64,000 nt of DNA from Lewinellaceae bacterium (lineage in GTDB: Bacteria > Bacteroidota > Bacteroidia > Chitinophagales > Saprospiraceae). Positions 8,703 to 17,993 of this stretch are shown here, in pieces. Made by a program: the position numbers and the translations under genes. Every line of letters starts with the position of its first letter. Position 1 is the first letter of the stretch. The notes beneath the pieces were generated by a model. It was given only the letters and a program-made list of their open reading frames with translations. It ran no database searches and was not told the origin of the DNA. The stretch is taken from positions 62,001-126,000 of the forward strand of contig JACJYL010000001.1 in NCBI GenBank assembly GCA_020636105.1, in the 5' to 3' direction.

Positions 8703-9575
8703 ATGAATCCCAATAGCAAAAAGGCCATTCAAACCACTTATGTGAGTATCTTTGGCAATGTCCTGTTAGCCCTGGCCAAAGGCCTGACCGGAATTTTTGG
8801 GCATTCATTTGCTCTGGTGGCAGATGCCATTGAATCAACCACGGATGTTTTTGCCTCCATTTTGGTGTTGATGGGATTAAAATATGCCACAAAACCTGCC
8901 GATGAAAACCATCCTTACGGACATGGCAAGGCTGAAGCCCTGATCACCTTTGCCGTAGTGGGTTTCCTGGTGATATCTGCTACGGTGATTGCTTATAAGA
9001 GCATTCAAAACATTCGTTCTCCACAGGAAATGCCTGAAAGTTACACCCTCATCGTTTTGGCGGTTATCGTGCTGATCAAAGAATTTTTTTATCGGTTCGT
9101 TTCCAGGAAGAGCGATGAAACACGAAGTACTTCCCTCAAGGCGGACGCCTGGCATCACCGGAGTGATGCCATCACCTCTTTGATGGCTTTCATCGGCATT
9201 TCCATTGCCCTTATCATGGGAGAAGGGTATGAAGCGGCTGATGACTGGGCAGCTTTGATGGCATCAGGATTTATTGTTTTTAACGCTTACCTGATTTTCA
9301 GACCGGCACTCGGGGAGATTATGGATGAACACCTGCATGATGATCTGATCAGTAAGATCAGGGCCTTGGCAGGTTTGGTGGAAGGCGTGGTGGATACAGA
9401 AAAGTGTTTTGTGAGAAAATCCGGTCTTTCTTATCATGTTGACCTGCATTTGATCGTTAATGGGAATATAAGTGTCAGGGAAGGCCATGGTATTGCGCAC
9501 AACTTAAAAAATTATTTACAGCTTAAAATGCCTGAAATTTCAGACATATTGATTCACGTGGAGCCGGATGAATAA
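8703..9575 (+). CDS. Cation diffusion facilitator (CDF) family metal transporter
   Basis: A 290-residue CDF exporter, which swaps a divalent cation (Zn, Fe, Co, Cd or Mn) for protons across the inner membrane. Transmembrane segment 2 carries the metal site residues in LVADAIESTTDVFAS, and HPYGHGKAEALITF follows as in FieF/ZitB. A second site pair is in LKADAWHHRSDAITSLMAF (transmembrane segment 5, D-x-x-x-H-x-x-x-D). The cytosolic C-terminal domain (from about residue 205) ends in HIL-VEP, the usual ferredoxin-like dimer module. DA-x3-D/H-x3-D patterns at both sites fit Zn/Fe-type exporters but do not fix the metal. It begins 18 nt after the OmpA-like gene and ends 15 nt before the 2TM gene, so it may be co-transcribed with either. 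Confidence 0.92.
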   Translation: MNPNSKKAIQTTYVSIFGNVLLALAKGLTGIFGHSFALVADAIESTTDVFASILVLMGLKYATKPADENHPYGHGKAEALITFAVVGFLVISATVIAYKSIQNIRSPQEMPESYTLIVLAVIVLIKEFFYRFVSRKSDETRSTSLKADAWHHRSDAITSLMAFIGISIALIMGEGYEAADDWAALMASGFIVFNAYLIFRPALGEIMDEHLHDDLISKIRALAGLVEGVVDTEKCFVRKSGLSYHVDLHLIVNGNISVREGHGIAHNLKNYLQLKMPEISDILIHVEPDE

Positions 9576-9590
9576 AATTAAATCAAGATT

Positions 9591-9995
9591 ATGGAAACAG
9601 ATCAACTTTACGACAAAGCCAGGAAAAAAGTAAAAAATAAAGCGGGGTTCTTTGTTCACCTTGGGGTATTTATTCCCGTAGGTATATTTTTGTTCCTTTT
9701 GAATATGTTTACGTCCCCGGATATCTTATGGTTTCATTTCCCTATGTTATGCTGGGGATTAGGTCTGGCCATTCATTACACGGTCATCTTTGGTATTCCC
9801 GGAACGAAAATTCTCAGCCCGGACTGGGAAGAAGATGAGTTGGATAAGGAAATAGAACGCCTGAGACGCATCCAGGATAAAACCCGCACCAAAAAATATC
9901 TTTTGGACATGGGAGGGTTTAAGGAAGATTCCCTTGATCTCAGGGAACTGGATAAACAACGGGAGGAAATGTTTGATGAGGAAGACCTGGTTTAA
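9591..9995 (+). CDS. 2TM domain-containing small membrane protein
   Basis: A 134-residue protein with two close transmembrane helices (residues ~22-40 and ~48-66), preceded by an Arg/Lys-rich YDKARKKVKNKAGFFVHLGVF and followed by a charged helical tail with WEEDELDKEIERLRR. This is the 2TM domain seen in many Bacteroidota, often next to LytTR or histidine kinase genes; no such regulator is next to it here. The function is unknown. It is 15 nt behind the CDF gene and probably shares its transcript. Confidence 0.85.
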   Translation: METDQLYDKARKKVKNKAGFFVHLGVFIPVGIFLFLLNMFTSPDILWFHFPMLCWGLGLAIHYTVIFGIPGTKILSPDWEEDELDKEIERLRRIQDKTRTKKYLLDMGGFKEDSLDLRELDKQREEMFDEEDLV

Positions 9996-10113
9996 ATTAT
10001 TCAGTTGAGCAACAAACGAAAAATAAAATAGTGCGTTGTCCTAAATTTTTTTGATGACCAGAATAAACACGCTCAGCAGAACAATAAAAGTTTCCATTCT
10101 TCCAATCTTTTCT

Positions 10114-10121
10114 TATTTTTG
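10114..10121 (+). promoter_or_regulatory. Bacteroidota promoter (TATTTTTG) of smc, giving a nearly leaderless transcript
   Basis: TATTTTTG exactly fits TAnnTTTG; TTTC at 10091-10094 stands 19 nt upstream as a 3-of-4 match to the -33 TTTG. Transcription starts about 6-8 nt after the -7 box in this phylum, which is at or next to the ATG at 10128. Confidence 0.55.
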
Positions 10122-10127
10122 CCGGCT

Positions 10128-13100
10128 ATGAGATTGCAAAGTCTGGAAATAAAAGGTTTTAAGAGTTTTGCCAACGATACGAAGATCAACTTCGGGCAGG
10201 ACGTCATTGGGATTGTCGGGCCAAACGGCTCCGGGAAGTCCAATATCGTCGATGCTATTCGCTGGGTGCTCGGAGAGCAAAAGAGCAGCGAGCTCCGCCT
10301 CGACCAAATGTCCAGCGTGATTTTTAACGGCACCAAAAAGCGTAAGCAGGGTGGATTGGCACAGGTTTCCCTGACTTTTGACAATACTAAAAACCTGCTT
10401 CCTACCGAATACCAGTCGATTACTATTACCCGAATGTTATATCGTTCCGGTGAAAGTGAATATCGTCTGAATGGTGTAGCCTGCCGGCTGAAAGACATCA
10501 CTTCCTTATTTTTAGATACCGGGATTGGCTCCAATTCCTATGCCATCATCGCATTGGGGATGGTCGATGATATCCTGGCCGACAAGGATGATTCCCGCCG
10601 GAAAATGTTTGAGCAGGCCGCCGGAGTTTCCAAATACAAAATTCGCAAAAAGCAGACCCTCAATAAGTTAAAAAGTACGACTGAAGATCTCGACCGGATC
10701 GAGGACCTGCTGTTTGAAATAAACGCCAACCTGGAGACCCTTGAGAAACAAGCCAAAAGGGCCGAAAAATATTTTGAGCTTAAAAACGAATACAAGAAAC
10801 TGAGCGTTGATATGGCTATCCTTAAGGTAGCTTCGCTCAAGGTCAAACAAAACGAGCTAAAGGCTACCCTGGAAAAGGAAGAGGACAAATACCGCGAATA
10901 CGACGTCGTGACCAGGAAACTGGAAGCCCAACTCGAACATGAGCGTAAAGCCAATGTGGATAAAGAAAAGGCATTGTCTGAAAGTCAGCGTGAACTGAAC
11001 AGCCTCATCGGCCATATTCGTGGTATGGAGAACGACAAACGCATGATGGAACAGAAACAGGAGTTTCTCGAACAAAACATGCAGAAGTCGAATCAGGATA
11101 TACAGTCTGCCAGCGGTAGAATTGCGCAATTGGAAGGCGATATTGAGCATTTTCGTTCAGAACTCAATTTGTCAAAAAGAGAAGAAGCCCGTCTGGAGGA
11201 GGAACTTGAAGCAACAGAATTGGCGCTGAAAAAGGTTAAAGAAAGCCACGGCTCCATAAAAGCTGAATTGGACGACATTGTCAATAGTCAGCAAGAGGCC
11301 GAACGCGCCTTGTTTTCCCTGGAAAAACAAAAAGCGGTCAATGCCAATGAGATCGAAAATTACCAGCGGCTCATCGAACAAAACAGACTCGATATAGAGT
11401 TGAGGGTAGAAGAAGTCAATTCCCTTAAATTGAAAATAGAGGCCATTCGCAAAGAAGAAGAGGGGAAAGCCAAATCGCTGGAGAATCTTGAAAAAGCCGA
11501 AGCGGGTCGTGTGGAAGAAATCCGCCTGACGGAAGAGGAACTGGATACGCTTCAGAAGACCATGACCCGTGTGAACAGGGAACTGGATTCCAAGCGCAAT
11601 GAATTCAAACTGACTCAGAGCATGATCGAAAACCTCGAAGGTTTTCCGGAGTCCATCCGTTTTTTAAGTGGAAGCAAGGAGTGGAAAAAAGATACGCCCC
11701 TGCTTTCCGACATCATTTATGTCAAGGAAGAATATAGAATTGCCATAGAGAATTTTCTAGAGCCATATCTGAACTATTATGTCGTTCAAAACCTGGAAGA
11801 GGCCCAGCAGGCCATCCGCTTATTGAGCAGGAGCCAGAAAGGGAAGGCCAACTTTTTTATTTTGGATGCTTTTGCTCATTACGAGGCACCTATGAAGATG
11901 CTTCCGGGGACAAAACATGCCATTGACCTGGTGGAGACGGATATGAATTATCGCCGATTGTGCGGTTATTTGCTTGAAAATGTGTTGATTACGGATAATG
12001 AACAGTTCGAAATCCACGATATGGATGAGGATGTGACCATTCTTTCGAAAAGTGGCAGTTTCATCCGCAGGAAGTTCAGCGTATCAGGAGGATCGGTCGG
12101 TTTATTTGAAGGAAAAAAGATCGGGCGCAAGAAAAATCTCGAAATACTCGATTCATCCATCAAAAAACTTGAGCGGGAAGAGAATAAGTTCTCCACTGCT
12201 TTTTATAATCTGAAAAGTAAAATTGATCACCTGAAAACAGGGAATCATAATCCCGAAATACACCAGGAGCGGAATGCGCTGAACCAATTGAGCCAGGAAC
12301 GTATTTCCCTGGCTACGCGACTGGAAAATTTCCAGACCTTCATTGCTGAAGCAGATGCCAAATTCCAAAAATCAAGTGAGGCGATCAAGACCCTTGAGGC
12401 TTCCAATATCAGCATAGATAAGGACCTGGAGGAAAAAATGAATATCGTCAGGGGCGTGAAAGACCAGATTGCCAATATGGATGGATCTTACCGGGAAGTG
12501 GCAGAGGAACTCAGTACGGCATCGGCGAATTTCAACCAAAAAAATATTGCCTTCATTCAGCAGCAAAATAGGGTAGGAGCGTTACAAAGAGAATTGGTTT
12601 TCAGGGAGAAGCAATTGGAAGAAACCCTTACTGCCTTGGATGCCAATCAGCGTCAGTTAAGGGAAAATAGTGAGGAAATCAAACGGATACAGTCAGGAAT
12701 TGATGAGTTGCAAAATAACCTGCTGACCAAATACGAGGAGCGTAAAGCAAAAGAATCCTCCCTGACGGAGGTGGAGCAATTGTATTTCAGTGGCCGTGGC
12801 GGCATCAATGAGATCGAAGATAAACTCCGTCAGACAGGTCGCGCCCGACAGGATGCACAAATCCTCATCAACCAGATTAAGGAAAAATATACCGATATCA
12901 AATTCCAGGTGAGCTCTGTAGCCCAGCGCCTTAAGATCGAGTTTGAAATGGATATCAACTCCATCATCAACCAGGACCCCGAAGATCCCAACCAGGATCC
13001 TGAAGAACTGGAGATGAAAGTCGACCGGATGCGACGCCGTCTGGAAAATTACGGGGAGATCAACCCCATGGCAGTGGAAGCCTATAACGAGATGAAAGGT

Positions 13101-13682
13101 CGTTTTGATTCCATCACTAAACAAAGGAATGACATCGTCGAGGCTAAGGATTCCCTGATCGCCACCATCAAGGAGATCGAAGAGACCGCCACCATCCAGT
13201 TTTTGGATTCTTTCAGCAAAGCCAGGCTGTATTTTATCGATGTATTCCGCAGTCTTTTTACCGAGGATGACAACTGCGATCTCATCCTGCTCGAACCAGA
13301 TAACCCGCTGGAGTCCAAGATCGAGATCGTCGCCAAGCCAAAAGGCAAGCGTCCACAAACCATCAGCCAGCTCTCAGGAGGAGAAAAGACCCTCACGGCC
13401 ATCGCCCTGCTGTTTGCCCTATACCTGCTGAAACCGGCCCCTTTCTGTATCTTCGATGAGGTAGATGCGCCATTGGATGATGCCAACATACTCAAGTTCA
13501 ACAAGATCATCAAAAAATTCTCCGTGGAATCCCAGTTCATCATCGTGACTCACAACAAACTGACCATGGCTTCGGTAGATACTATCTACGGAGTGTATAT
13601 GGCAGAACAGGGCGTTTCAGGCGTCAGTCCCGTCGATTTCCGGGATTTTGAGCATAAGGCTACTTTTGAGGTGAGCAGGTAG
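10128..13682 (+). CDS. smc: Chromosome segregation protein SMC
   Basis: A 1184-residue condensin subunit, a normal length for bacterial SMC. The N-terminal ATPase half has Walker A GPNGSGKSNIVDAI near residue 32. Two long heptad-rich coiled coils flank a hinge near residues 510-660. The C-terminal half carries the ABC signature LSGGEKTLTAIALL and Walker B FCIFDEVDAPLDDAN near 1110-1130. SMC dimers entrap and compact DNA and help separate origins, normally with ScpA and ScpB, which are not in this window. The start is the ATG at 10128, since MRLQSLEIKGFKSF is the usual SMC beginning; the in-frame TTG nine bases earlier lies inside the promoter box. The 3' neighbour begins 90 nt later, with no terminator seen. 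Confidence 0.97.
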   Translation: MRLQSLEIKGFKSFANDTKINFGQDVIGIVGPNGSGKSNIVDAIRWVLGEQKSSELRLDQMSSVIFNGTKKRKQGGLAQVSLTFDNTKNLLPTEYQSITITRMLYRSGESEYRLNGVACRLKDITSLFLDTGIGSNSYAIIALGMVDDILADKDDSRRKMFEQAAGVSKYKIRKKQTLNKLKSTTEDLDRIEDLLFEINANLETLEKQAKRAEKYFELKNEYKKLSVDMAILKVASLKVKQNELKATLEKEEDKYREYDVVTRKLEAQLEHERKANVDKEKALSESQRELNSLIGHIRGMENDKRMMEQKQEFLEQNMQKSNQDIQSASGRIAQLEGDIEHFRSELNLSKREEARLEEELEATELALKKVKESHGSIKAELDDIVNSQQEAERALFSLEKQKAVNANEIENYQRLIEQNRLDIELRVEEVNSLKLKIEAIRKEEEGKAKSLENLEKAEAGRVEEIRLTEEELDTLQKTMTRVNRELDSKRNEFKLTQSMIENLEGFPESIRFLSGSKEWKKDTPLLSDIIYVKEEYRIAIENFLEPYLNYYVVQNLEEAQQAIRLLSRSQKGKANFFILDAFAHYEAPMKMLPGTKHAIDLVETDMNYRRLCGYLLENVLITDNEQFEIHDMDEDVTILSKSGSFIRRKFSVSGGSVGLFEGKKIGRKKNLEILDSSIKKLEREENKFSTAFYNLKSKIDHLKTGNHNPEIHQERNALNQLSQERISLATRLENFQTFIAEADAKFQKSSEAIKTLEASNISIDKDLEEKMNIVRGVKDQIANMDGSYREVAEELSTASANFNQKNIAFIQQQNRVGALQRELVFREKQLEETLTALDANQRQLRENSEEIKRIQSGIDELQNNLLTKYEERKAKESSLTEVEQLYFSGRGGINEIEDKLRQTGRARQDAQILINQIKEKYTDIKFQVSSVAQRLKIEFEMDINSIINQDPEDPNQDPEELEMKVDRMRRRLENYGEINPMAVEAYNEMKGRFDSITKQRNDIVEAKDSLIATIKEIEETATIQFLDSFSKARLYFIDVFRSLFTEDDNCDLILLEPDNPLESKIEIVAKPKGKRPQTISQLSGGEKTLTAIALLFALYLLKPAPFCIFDEVDAPLDDANILKFNKIIKKFSVESQFIIVTHNKLTMASVDTIYGVYMAEQGVSGVSPVDFRDFEHKATFEVSR

Positions 13683-13772
13683 GGAGAAAATAATTGAACC
13701 CAACAAAACTCCTGAAACCTTTCCCCATTCTATGTGTTGATATTGAAATATTCGAACAACCCACTTCATATC

Positions 13773-14654
13773 ATGTCAAAATTCAGAACCCGCTTTCGCA
13801 AAGTGCTCAGGATCATTGGTATTGTTTTTTTTATTCTTCTGGCATTTGTTTTTTTTGCTATGCATTTCCTGATGCCTTTCAGGGAATCGGATAAAAAAAT
13901 TGAAAAATATTTCGCCGAAAAGCATGTTCCTGTAGTCATTCATCATGTCGAATACCAGGGCGCTCCGGTTCGGTTTATTGAAACCAAAGGATCTGAAGCC
14001 CCCGACAGTACGCTCATCATTTTTGTACATGGAGCCCCGGGGTCTTTGTCAGATCATAAAGCTTTTTTGGCTGATAGCCTGCTGCTTTCAAAGGCGAGAA
14101 TGGTTTCCATGGATCGCCTTGGCTATGGCTATTCGCATTATGGACAATCTGTGCCCGGGATTGGGGAACAGGCAGCGTTTATTAAATTTATCGTGGAGCA
14201 GTTTCCCCATAAAAAGGTCATTCTTTGCGGTCATTCTTTTGGAGGGCCCATCGTGGCAAAATTCGCCATGGATTATCCCGAGCTAGCCGATAAGGTCATC
14301 ATGCTGGCTCCCTTGAATGAGCCGGAAACAGAACCCATGTTCAATATGGCTTACCTGGCCAAGTGGAAACTTACCCGCTGGACGTTGCCTGCAGCCATCA
14401 ATGTTTCGGCTGATGAAAAATTTGCCCATGCGGCCGAACTGGAAAAGATGAAAGGAGGGTGGGCAAACCTGAAAGTGCCCATGGTACATATTCATGGCAC
14501 AAAGGATATGCTGGCGCCGTTTTCCAATGTAAAATTCAGCGAGGATCATATTCCTGCTGCATTGCTGCAAACCATTGTATTAGAGGGTGCGAATCATTTT
14601 TTGCCCTGGTCGCATTATGAATTGGTGAGGAAGGTTTTGTTGGAAAGTATTTAG
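13773..14654 (+). CDS. Alpha/beta-hydrolase, membrane-anchored
   Basis: A 293-residue alpha/beta-hydrolase with an N-terminal transmembrane anchor (residues ~10-32, IIGIVFFILLAFVFFAMHF). The oxyanion loop is VHGAPGS, the nucleophile elbow is CGHSFGG (Ser), and the C-terminal catalytic His is in EGANHFLPW; the acid is probably the Asp in HGTKDMLAPF. These positions fit the canonical triad. The substrate is unknown; proline-iminopeptidase-like and lipase-like enzymes share this layout. The start is taken at ATG 13773 because the longer frame begins with GTG and lacks a signal-like N-terminus. It converges with the aminotransferase gene, with a long stem-loop between them. Confidence 0.85.
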   Translation: MSKFRTRFRKVLRIIGIVFFILLAFVFFAMHFLMPFRESDKKIEKYFAEKHVPVVIHHVEYQGAPVRFIETKGSEAPDSTLIIFVHGAPGSLSDHKAFLADSLLLSKARMVSMDRLGYGYSHYGQSVPGIGEQAAFIKFIVEQFPHKKVILCGHSFGGPIVAKFAMDYPELADKVIMLAPLNEPETEPMFNMAYLAKWKLTRWTLPAAINVSADEKFAHAAELEKMKGGWANLKVPMVHIHGTKDMLAPFSNVKFSEDHIPAALLQTIVLEGANHFLPWSHYELVRKVLLESI

Positions 14655-14691
14655 GTTTCAGGTGTTCAAAGTGGGCTTAATCCGTTTTATC

Positions 14692-14738
14692 CGTTCCATC
14701 CGTGTTCTAAATAGTCCCGATGGAACACGGATGGAACG
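14692..14738. terminator. Long perfect stem-loop between convergent genes
   Basis: CGTTCCATCCGTGTTC (14692-14707) pairs perfectly with 14723-14738, a 16-bp stem around a 15-nt loop, and weaker pairing continues outward to the repeated ATCCGTT/GGAT motifs. It sits between the alpha/beta-hydrolase (+) and the aminotransferase (-), where it could end both transcripts, but neither side has a clear U-run. The ATCCGT-rich sequence looks like a dispersed intergenic repeat of this phylum. Confidence 0.5.
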
Positions 14739-14814
14739 AATTTGACGAATTTAGACGGATTTTCTTTCATACAAGAAAGCCCTGATCCAACAAATCCCGG
14801 TTCTGACGCTAAAT

Positions 14815-16014
14815 TTACTTCAACCTGGCCACAGCTTCCTTGATCCTTTTTGCAGACTCTATCAATTGTTCATCGGAAGCCGCATAAGAAATTCTGAAGC
14901 AATTGTCCGCTCCGAAGGCACCGCCTGAAACGGTGGCTACATGGGCTTTGTGCAATAAGTATTCACAAAAATCATCCGCATTGTTGATGGTCATTTGTCC
15001 ATCACTTTTGCCGAAAAAGTGGCTGATATCCGGGAAAATATAAAAGGCGCCATTGGGCATATTGACCTTGAAACCGGGAATTTCGCTGAGTTTTGCGATC
15101 ATCATATCCCGGCGTTTTCTGAAGGCTTCGCACATTTTATAGGTTGGGGTGAGGTCCGACAACAGCGCGTGGGCCGCGGCTTTTTGACCGAAAGAACTGG
15201 CACCGGAGGTGAATTGTCCCTGGATCTTGGTACAGGCATCGGCGATCCATTTTGGCGCGCCCATGTATCCGAGTCTCCATCCGGTCATGGCAAATCCTTT
15301 GGCAAAACCATTCACCGTGATGGTGCGGTCCTTCACATTTTCAAAAGAACCTATGCTGATGTGTTTGTCTCCAAAATTGATGTATTCGTAAATTTCGTCA
15401 GAAACGATGTAAACATCATCATATTTGGCAATCACATCCGCAAAAGACCTGAGTTCTGCTTCATTATAAACCGAACCGGTAGGATTGCAGGGAGAAGAAT
15501 AGAGGATGAACCTTGTTTTGTCGGTAATGGCGGCTTCGATTTGGGCCGCAGTCACCTTGTAGTCCTGCTCGATACCGGCGCTCACCAAAACCGGCGTCGC
15601 TCCGGAAAGTCTGATGATTTCAAAATATGACACCCAGTAAGGGGCCAAAATGATCACTTCATCGCCTTCGTCCAACAGCGCAAGGGAAAGGTTCGCAATG
15701 CTCTGTTTGGCTCCGTTGGAAACTACGATCTCATTGATATTGTAATCGAGATTGTTATCTCTTTTGAACTTAGTCTTTATGGCCTCACGCAATTCGATCA
15801 GACCGGGAACGGGAGTATATTTGGTATACCCATCATCCAGGGCCTGCTTGGCGGCTTCCTTTATGTGTACGGGAGTGTCAAAATCGGGTTCCCCAAGGCT
15901 TAAATTGATAACGTCATGTCCCTGTGCTTTAAGGTCACGGGCCAGCTGCGACATTTTAAGGGTGGCGGATTCCTCCATTTCCTCAAGGCGCTTTGATACG
16001 ATTTCTTTGCTCAT
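14815..16014 (-). CDS. Class I PLP-dependent aminotransferase (aspartate/aromatic type)
   Basis: A 399-residue fold-type I aminotransferase. Recognisable are NLSLGEPDFDTPVHIKEAA near residue 37, YTPVPGLIELREAI near 66, SSPCNPTG near 173 with the conserved Asn, VSDEIYEYINF near 204 with the cofactor Asp and Tyr, and the Schiff-base lysine Lys239 in GFAKGFAMTGWRLGY. The Arg of the C-terminal DNCFRISYA binds the substrate carboxylate. It moves an amino group between aspartate (or an aromatic/other amino acid) and 2-oxoglutarate; the AspB (I-gamma) type is the best fit. It stands alone on the minus strand with its own TACTTTTG promoter box, divergent from the secreted protein gene at 16278. Confidence 0.93.
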   Translation of the reverse strand: MSKEIVSKRLEEMEESATLKMSQLARDLKAQGHDVINLSLGEPDFDTPVHIKEAAKQALDDGYTKYTPVPGLIELREAIKTKFKRDNNLDYNINEIVVSNGAKQSIANLSLALLDEGDEVIILAPYWVSYFEIIRLSGATPVLVSAGIEQDYKVTAAQIEAAITDKTRFILYSSPCNPTGSVYNEAELRSFADVIAKYDDVYIVSDEIYEYINFGDKHISIGSFENVKDRTITVNGFAKGFAMTGWRLGYMGAPKWIADACTKIQGQFTSGASSFGQKAAAHALLSDLTPTYKMCEAFRKRRDMMIAKLSEIPGFKVNMPNGAFYIFPDISHFFGKSDGQMTINNADDFCEYLLHKAHVATVSGGAFGADNCFRISYAASDEQLIESAKRIKEAVARLK

Positions 16015-16058
16015 TTTTTATGAGTTGTGGCTTCTGAAAAGTGGTAAATAAGAGGGGG

Positions 16059-16066
16059 CAAAAGTA
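16059..16066 (-). promoter_or_regulatory. Bacteroidota -7 box (TACTTTTG) of the aminotransferase gene
   Basis: The minus strand reads TACTTTTG, an exact TAnnTTTG, 44 nt before the ATG at 16014. The implied leader is about 38-40 nt. No good -33 element was found. Confidence 0.45.
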
Positions 16067-16277
16067 ATTCTTTTTTTCAGAACAGCCCGCTTTTTTTCAC
16101 CCTGAATTACAGTCTCAAAAACACATTTGTTCCTGCAATATCTAATTATTAAAAGACCTATTGGCCGACAATTTTAGTTTTTTGCAAAAGCAATATTTTT
16201 AGAAGTGTTGTATCCATGAAACTATTTGTCTAATTTGGCGCCGATTATTTGAATAATATTTTGCAAAATCTACTTTA

Positions 16278-17945
16278 ATGAAGATCATAGTAAATCTGGG
16301 CCTGCTTTTTTTGGTCTCTACCTCCTTTGTACGGGCTCAAAATGATTCCTGGAACATGAATTTGCTGGGTAACTGGACGGATCCCTCCCTTCCTGTTTAT
16401 CAGGGCCTTATTTTTAATGATGTTTGGGGATATACGGATCCTTCCGGAAGGGAATACGGCATTATCGGTTCGGCTCAAAAAGTACATTTTATCAATATAA
16501 CCAATCCAGGGGCACCTGTGGAGATCGCCAGTTTTGCCGGCGGGGTGTCGAGTATCTGGCGTGATATAAAAACCTACGGCAATCATGCCTATTCTGTTGC
16601 TGATCAGGGGGCGGAAGGCCTGATGATTTTTGACATGAGCGGTTTACCCGGTACGGTTGCCAAAGTGTACCAGTCCAATTCATTTTTCAACAGGGCGCAC
16701 AACATTTTTATTGACGAGGCCCAGGGACGGTTGTATGTTTTGGGGTCCAGCGGAGGTTCCGGGCACATTATGATCTTTGATATTGCGACCGACCCTGAAA
16801 ATCCCATTTTGTTGGGCGCCCCGAACCTCAACGGCGGTTATATTCACGATGCTTATGCAAGGGATAATATTGTTTATTGTTCCCATGGCAATAATGGCCT
16901 GTACGTCTATGACATGACCAATCCGACAAGCCCGGTGGAGTTGGGCAACCTGACTGGCTACATCAACAGCGGTTACAACCATAGTAGTTGGTTGAGCGAG
17001 GACGGGACAACCCTGGTTTTTTGTGATGAATCCCATGGAAGAAAAATCAAGGCCATTGATGCAACCAATCTTTCCAATTTATCCGTGAGCAGTAACAATT
17101 TGTTTTATTCCAACCTGCTGGGGACCACACCACTAAACAGCATTGCGCATAATCCTGTTATCAAAGGCAATTACGTGTATATTTCTTATTATCACGATGG
17201 GGTACAGGTGTTTGACATCACCGATCGCACCAATGTCACCCGGGTAGCTTATTTTGATACCTATCCTGATAATACGGGTTATGGCGGGTACGACGGAGAC
17301 TGGGGCATCTATCCATTGTTTGACTCCGGAAAGATCATTGCCTCTGATGAAACCTACGGGTTGTTTATTTTAGAATTGTCTAATCCTTTGCCGGTGGGCC
17401 TGAAAGACTTTGCCGTGACCCGGGCAGATGGCCAGTCCGCACGAATTGCCTGGAAGACGAATCATGAAGAAAACAGTGCTGTTTTTTACGTGGAAAGAAG
17501 TGTCGATAATCAATCTTTTTCGACCATCGGCAGTGTGGTCGCGGCGGGGAATTCCCAGATGGAGCTGAAATATTTTTTTTACGATGAAAAGCCTGAGCCC
17601 GGAACCAACTACTACCGCTTACGACAAGTAGATTTCGACGGCAAGGCTAATTATTCGGACTCCAGGTCCCTCGATTTTTGGTCGCCGGGGGCTTTCTCCG
17701 TTTTTCCAACGCTGACCAAAGCAGGAACGGCCATCAGGTTCGAAAGCAAAGGAATCCTGCCCGGAGCTAATTGGATTCTGCAACTGTTTGATGTTCAGGG
17801 GAAACTCCTTGAAACGCTCGATTTTGTCCCGGGAGAAACTGAAAAAAACATACCTACCGAAACTTTGGTTCCAGGAACCTATCTTTTTGTTTTGAAGGAA
17901 GGGGATCGCACGGCATTCTTACAAAAAATGATCATTTCTGAATAA
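16278..17945 (+). CDS. Secreted choice-of-anchor B beta-propeller protein with T9SS sorting domain
   Basis: A 555-residue exported protein with a signal peptide (residues 1-20, ending VRAQ). Residues ~25-370 match 'choice-of-anchor B' proteins: repeated LVIVD-like blades with N-P-x-x-P-V-E turns (NITNPGAPVEIASF, NPTSPVELGNL) and Asp/His-rich loops such as NRAHNIFIDEAQGRLYVLG and YIHDAYARDNIVYCSHG. Residues ~375-465 look like a fibronectin-like domain common in T9SS cargo (EENSAVFYVERSVDNQSFSTIG). The C-terminal ~80 residues (FSVFPT... to FLQKMIIS) resemble a type A T9SS sorting signal. It is expected to cross the outer membrane and be anchored or released; its ligand is unknown. It is a single gene; the next begins 48 nt later. 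Confidence 0.83.
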   Translation: MKIIVNLGLLFLVSTSFVRAQNDSWNMNLLGNWTDPSLPVYQGLIFNDVWGYTDPSGREYGIIGSAQKVHFINITNPGAPVEIASFAGGVSSIWRDIKTYGNHAYSVADQGAEGLMIFDMSGLPGTVAKVYQSNSFFNRAHNIFIDEAQGRLYVLGSSGGSGHIMIFDIATDPENPILLGAPNLNGGYIHDAYARDNIVYCSHGNNGLYVYDMTNPTSPVELGNLTGYINSGYNHSSWLSEDGTTLVFCDESHGRKIKAIDATNLSNLSVSSNNLFYSNLLGTTPLNSIAHNPVIKGNYVYISYYHDGVQVFDITDRTNVTRVAYFDTYPDNTGYGGYDGDWGIYPLFDSGKIIASDETYGLFILELSNPLPVGLKDFAVTRADGQSARIAWKTNHEENSAVFYVERSVDNQSFSTIGSVVAAGNSQMELKYFFYDEKPEPGTNYYRLRQVDFDGKANYSDSRSLDFWSPGAFSVFPTLTKAGTAIRFESKGILPGANWILQLFDVQGKLLETLDFVPGETEKNIPTETLVPGTYLFVLKEGDRTAFLQKMIISE

Positions 17946-17993
17946 AAGGCTTGATTTTTTATATCTTTCGGGTCAAAACATAAGCCTTACAAG

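Noticed and set aside
10119..10127. Upstream TTG start for smc
   Set aside because: It lies within the TATTTTTG promoter box and adds three residues absent from SMC proteins.
12693..13358. 221-codon minus-strand frame inside smc
   Set aside because: Antisense shadow of the SMC coiled coil; no domain features.
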